Shown: one piece after another, positions 4,998 through 6,739 of the stretch
How the letters are laid out: each line of letters opens with the position of its first letter
Numbering within the stretch: the first letter of the stretch is position 1
NCBI GenBank assembly: GCA_016867955.1
Contig: VGIE01000128.1
Coordinates: 1 to 6,739 of the forward strand
DNA: 6,739 nt
Direction: 5' to 3'
Source of the DNA: Betaproteobacteria bacterium
Lineage (GTDB): Bacteria; Pseudomonadota; Gammaproteobacteria; Burkholderiales; SG8-39
The notes under the pieces: model-generated
Database searches by the model: none
The model's input: the letters and a program-made list of their open reading frames with translations, nothing else
Told to the model about the DNA's origin: nothing
Translations under genes and position numbers: made by a program

Positions 4998-6203
4998 TCA
5001 TATCACGCCATCCTGCCGGAGTTCCTCGATATCCGCGGCGTCGTAGCCGAGGCGCCCGAGCACTTCGGCCGTGTGCTCGCCGAGCAGGGGCGGCGGCGTG
5101 CGGATTGAGGCCGGGTTCTCCGACATTCGCAGCGGATGCCTGAGCACCTTGATCGGCCCGGCGACCGGGTGCGTCATGTCGACCACCATGCCGTTGTGGA
5201 GGATCTGCGGATGCTGGAACACGTCGGCCAGCGAATTGATGCGCCCGACCGGGACGCCCGCGGACTCGAGTATCTCCACCCATTGCGCCGCCGTGCGTGT
5301 GGCGAGGATGGGCTCAAGGATGGCCAGCAGCGCGGCGCGATGGCGGCTGCGCTCCGCGCCTGTCGCGAAACGCGGATCGCCGGGCAATTCCGGCCTGCCC
5401 AGCGCGGCGCACAGCTTCTTCCACAGAGTGTCATGAAATGCGGCGATGAACACATGGCCGTCCGAAGTCGCAAAGGCCTGGAAGGGCACGAACTGCGGAT
5501 GCGCGCTGCCCATTCGCGGGAACACGGTTCCGGTGGCGAAGTATTCGCCCTCGCGGGGAATCAGCCCGAACACCGCGGCGTCGAACAGCGACAGCTCCAC
5601 GTGCTCGCCCCGCTGCTCTTCTTTCGTCGGGGCGCTGCGGTCGCGCGCGTATAGGGCCAGCAGCATGCCCTGCGTGGCGAGCATGGCGCCGTAGATGTCG
5701 CCGACCGCCGAACCGATGCGCACCGGCCCGCGATTCTGCTCCCCGGTGAGGCTCATGATGCCCGACTCGGCCTGGATGATCGGATCGACGGCGGTCCGGT
5801 TGCGATAAGGTCCGTCGGGTCCGAAGCCGGTGATCGAGCAATAAACGAGGCGCGGATTGATGGCCTTGAGCCGCGCGTAGTCGATGCCGAGCTTTTGCGT
5901 CACGCCCGGGCGAAAATTCTCGATCAGGACGTCGGCCCCCGCCACCAACTGCTCGAGGATGCGCAGTCCCTGCGCCCGGTCCAGCGCCAGCGTCATGCTC
6001 TTCTTGTTACGATTGGTGCTGAGAAAGTTGACCGATTCGCCGTTCAGGTTGATGGTGCTGGAGGCGCGGTAGAGATCGCCCGTTCCCGGCTCCTCCACCT
6101 TGATGACCTCGGCGCCCATGTCGGCCAGCATCATGCTGGCCAGCGGACCCGCCAGCACCCGCGTGAGGTCGATAACGGTAAGTCCGGCCAGCGCCCCGCT
6201 CAT
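4998..6203 (-). CDS. Family III (CaiB/BaiF) CoA-transferase
   Basis: A 401-aa protein of normal length for the CaiB/BaiF/formyl-CoA transferase family. From the N-terminus: LTVIDLTRVLAGPLASMMLADMGAEVIKVE (8-37), NRNKKSMTLAL (64-74), DVLIENFRPGV (91-101), SITGFGPDGPY (123-133), AESGIMSLTGE (145-155) and AVGDIYGA, where Asp169 falls at the number of the catalytic Asp of formyl-CoA transferase. The C-terminal part has ESAGVPVGRINSLADVFQHPQ (313-333) and a final LGEHTAEVLGRLGY segment. The enzyme moves CoA between carboxylic acids through an aspartyl-CoA thioester. In this setting it probably activates the acid that the flanking hydratase subunits then use, in the manner of itaconate or mesaconate CoA-transferases; the actual substrate is inferred only by context. 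ATG at 6203 overlaps the upstream stop (ATGA), and GGAG lies four bases before it. The open frame runs further up only as a shadow. Confidence 0.93.
   Translation of the reverse strand: MSGALAGLTVIDLTRVLAGPLASMMLADMGAEVIKVEEPGTGDLYRASSTINLNGESVNFLSTNRNKKSMTLALDRAQGLRILEQLVAGADVLIENFRPGVTQKLGIDYARLKAINPRLVYCSITGFGPDGPYRNRTAVDPIIQAESGIMSLTGEQNRGPVRIGSAVGDIYGAMLATQGMLLALYARDRSAPTKEEQRGEHVELSLFDAAVFGLIPREGEYFATGTVFPRMGSAHPQFVPFQAFATSDGHVFIAAFHDTLWKKLCAALGRPELPGDPRFATGAERSRHRAALLAILEPILATRTAAQWVEILESAGVPVGRINSLADVFQHPQILHNGMVVDMTHPVAGPIKVLRHPLRMSENPASIRTPPPLLGEHTAEVLGRLGYDAADIEELRQDGVI
6200..6203 (-). promoter_or_regulatory. ATGA start/stop overlap coupling hydratase and CoA-transferase
   Basis: The TGA of the hot-dog hydratase gene (6202-6200) shares two bases with the ATG of the CoA-transferase gene (6203-6201). 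This 4-base junction is typical of translational coupling and shows the two belong to one transcript. Confidence 0.8.
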
Positions 6204-6658
6204 GCCGCTCCACTTCCCGCCTCGCCGCCACTGCTGCGCATTGCAATCGTGGCAGCGCCCGAAACGACTTTCTCGCGGCGCTGATTGTGCATTTCGAGTT
6301 CGCACCGGACGACCGTCGGAGCGGAACCGGCTCCCGGCTCTTTCGCCACAACCTTGCCGATGCAGCGGATTTCGTCGCCGAACGCCATCAGGCCGTGGTT
6401 GCGCCATTCCAGTTGCTTCAGCAGGGCCTGCGGCCCGGTCCAGCGGGCGATCGCCTGCGCGAGGTAGTTGCCCAGCACCGGTCCCTGCACCACGGCGCCG
6501 GGCAGCCCCTCCCTGCCCCTCGCCCACTCCCTGTCATAGTGGATGCGCTGGAACTCCCACATCGCAGCCGCATACATGACCGCGTGCCGCAGCGTCGGCT
6601 GGACGACGAAGACCGGGATCGTATCGCCGACAGACAGGGAATCGCAATCGATGGGCAT
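6200..6658 (-). CDS. MaoC-type enoyl-CoA hydratase, catalytic hot-dog subunit
   Basis: A 152-aa hot-dog protein matching the C-terminal, catalytic half of HTD2/mesaconyl-CoA-hydratase-type enzymes. It has LSVGDTIPVF (8-17), then MYAAAMWEFQRIHYDREWA (28-46), then EGLPGAVVQGPVLGNYLAQ (50-68), and a C-terminal GDEIRCIGKVV (94-104) and MHNQRREKVVSGAATI (123-138). The RIHYD and PGxVVxGP signatures are diagnostic. His40 matches the catalytic His of R-hydratases; the position five residues earlier, usually Asp or Asn, is Glu35. It probably adds water to an enoyl-CoA together with the N-half protein encoded two genes downstream. ATG at 6658 was chosen by alignment of GDTIP to the family start; no Shine-Dalgarno is obvious. 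An in-frame GTG at 6730 would add 24 residues without family similarity. The upstream gene lies outside the window. Confidence 0.85.
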   Translation of the reverse strand: MPIDCDSLSVGDTIPVFVVQPTLRHAVMYAAAMWEFQRIHYDREWARGREGLPGAVVQGPVLGNYLAQAIARWTGPQALLKQLEWRNHGLMAFGDEIRCIGKVVAKEPGAGSAPTVVRCELEMHNQRREKVVSGAATIAMRSSGGEAGSGAA

Positions 6659-6739
6659 GCGCGGCGTCCGGTGCGATGTGTGCAAGTCGATAATGCTTCG
6701 ATGCTGCGGACTGGAAGCCCGGCAGAACACGCGGCTGGC

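Noticed and set aside
6204..6527. Upstream extension of the CoA-transferase frame
   Set aside because: It runs through the hydratase gene in another frame; the family start fits ATG at 6203, where Asp169 then falls at the expected number.
6659..6730. GTG-started extension of the hydratase catalytic subunit
   Set aside because: The added 24 residues do not resemble the family, whose proteins begin near the GDTIP-type segment.

Overview
This is high-GC (roughly two-thirds G+C), gene-dense bacterial chromosomal DNA. GC-rich third positions, long antisense open frames and the gene content suggest a metabolically versatile proteobacterium, but no phylogenetic marker is present, so this is inference. 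I see no mobile element, CRISPR array, tRNA or rRNA.

Right part (6658 to 4523, all minus strand, read right to left): a compact three-gene unit. It holds a hot-dog-fold MaoC-type enoyl-CoA hydratase half, a family III CoA-transferase that starts inside the stop codon of the first gene (ATGA overlap), and ten bases later a second hot-dog protein resembling the non-catalytic N-terminal half of fused HTD2/mesaconyl-CoA-hydratase enzymes. Together they predict loading of CoA onto a carboxylic or dicarboxylic acid, then hydration of the enoyl-CoA by a split two-subunit hydratase. The unit may continue beyond the right edge.

Middle (4522 to 3983): about 540 bases without a convincing large gene. 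They contain a likely small single-span membrane protein gene on the plus strand (4371-4511), a start-less open frame that may be a remnant, and a perfect 13-bp operator-like inverted repeat just below a weak promoter-like sequence facing the next gene.

Left-middle (3982 to 1515, minus strand): two unrelated amidohydrolase-superfamily genes in tandem, each with an excellent Shine-Dalgarno sequence. The first is of the ACMSD/Amidohydro_2 (decarboxylase/hydratase-like) type; the second is of the imidazolonepropionase/Xaa-Arg dipeptidase-like (Amidohydro_1) type. Both keep the metal histidines, but both carry a substitution (Asn, Glu) where the family normally has its late catalytic/metal Asp. 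With the CoA-transferase/hydratase unit on the same strand, the block looks like part of an uncharacterised degradation pathway for an organic acid or ring-derived compound; the substrate cannot be read from sequence.

Left end: a plus-strand FMN-binding split-barrel (pyridoxamine-phosphate-oxidase-like) protein (989-1456) converges on the second amidohydrolase. It diverges from a minus-strand spermidine-synthase-like methyltransferase-fold protein (stop at 36) that carries a lipoprotein-type signal peptide and lacks a key polyamine-synthase acidic residue.
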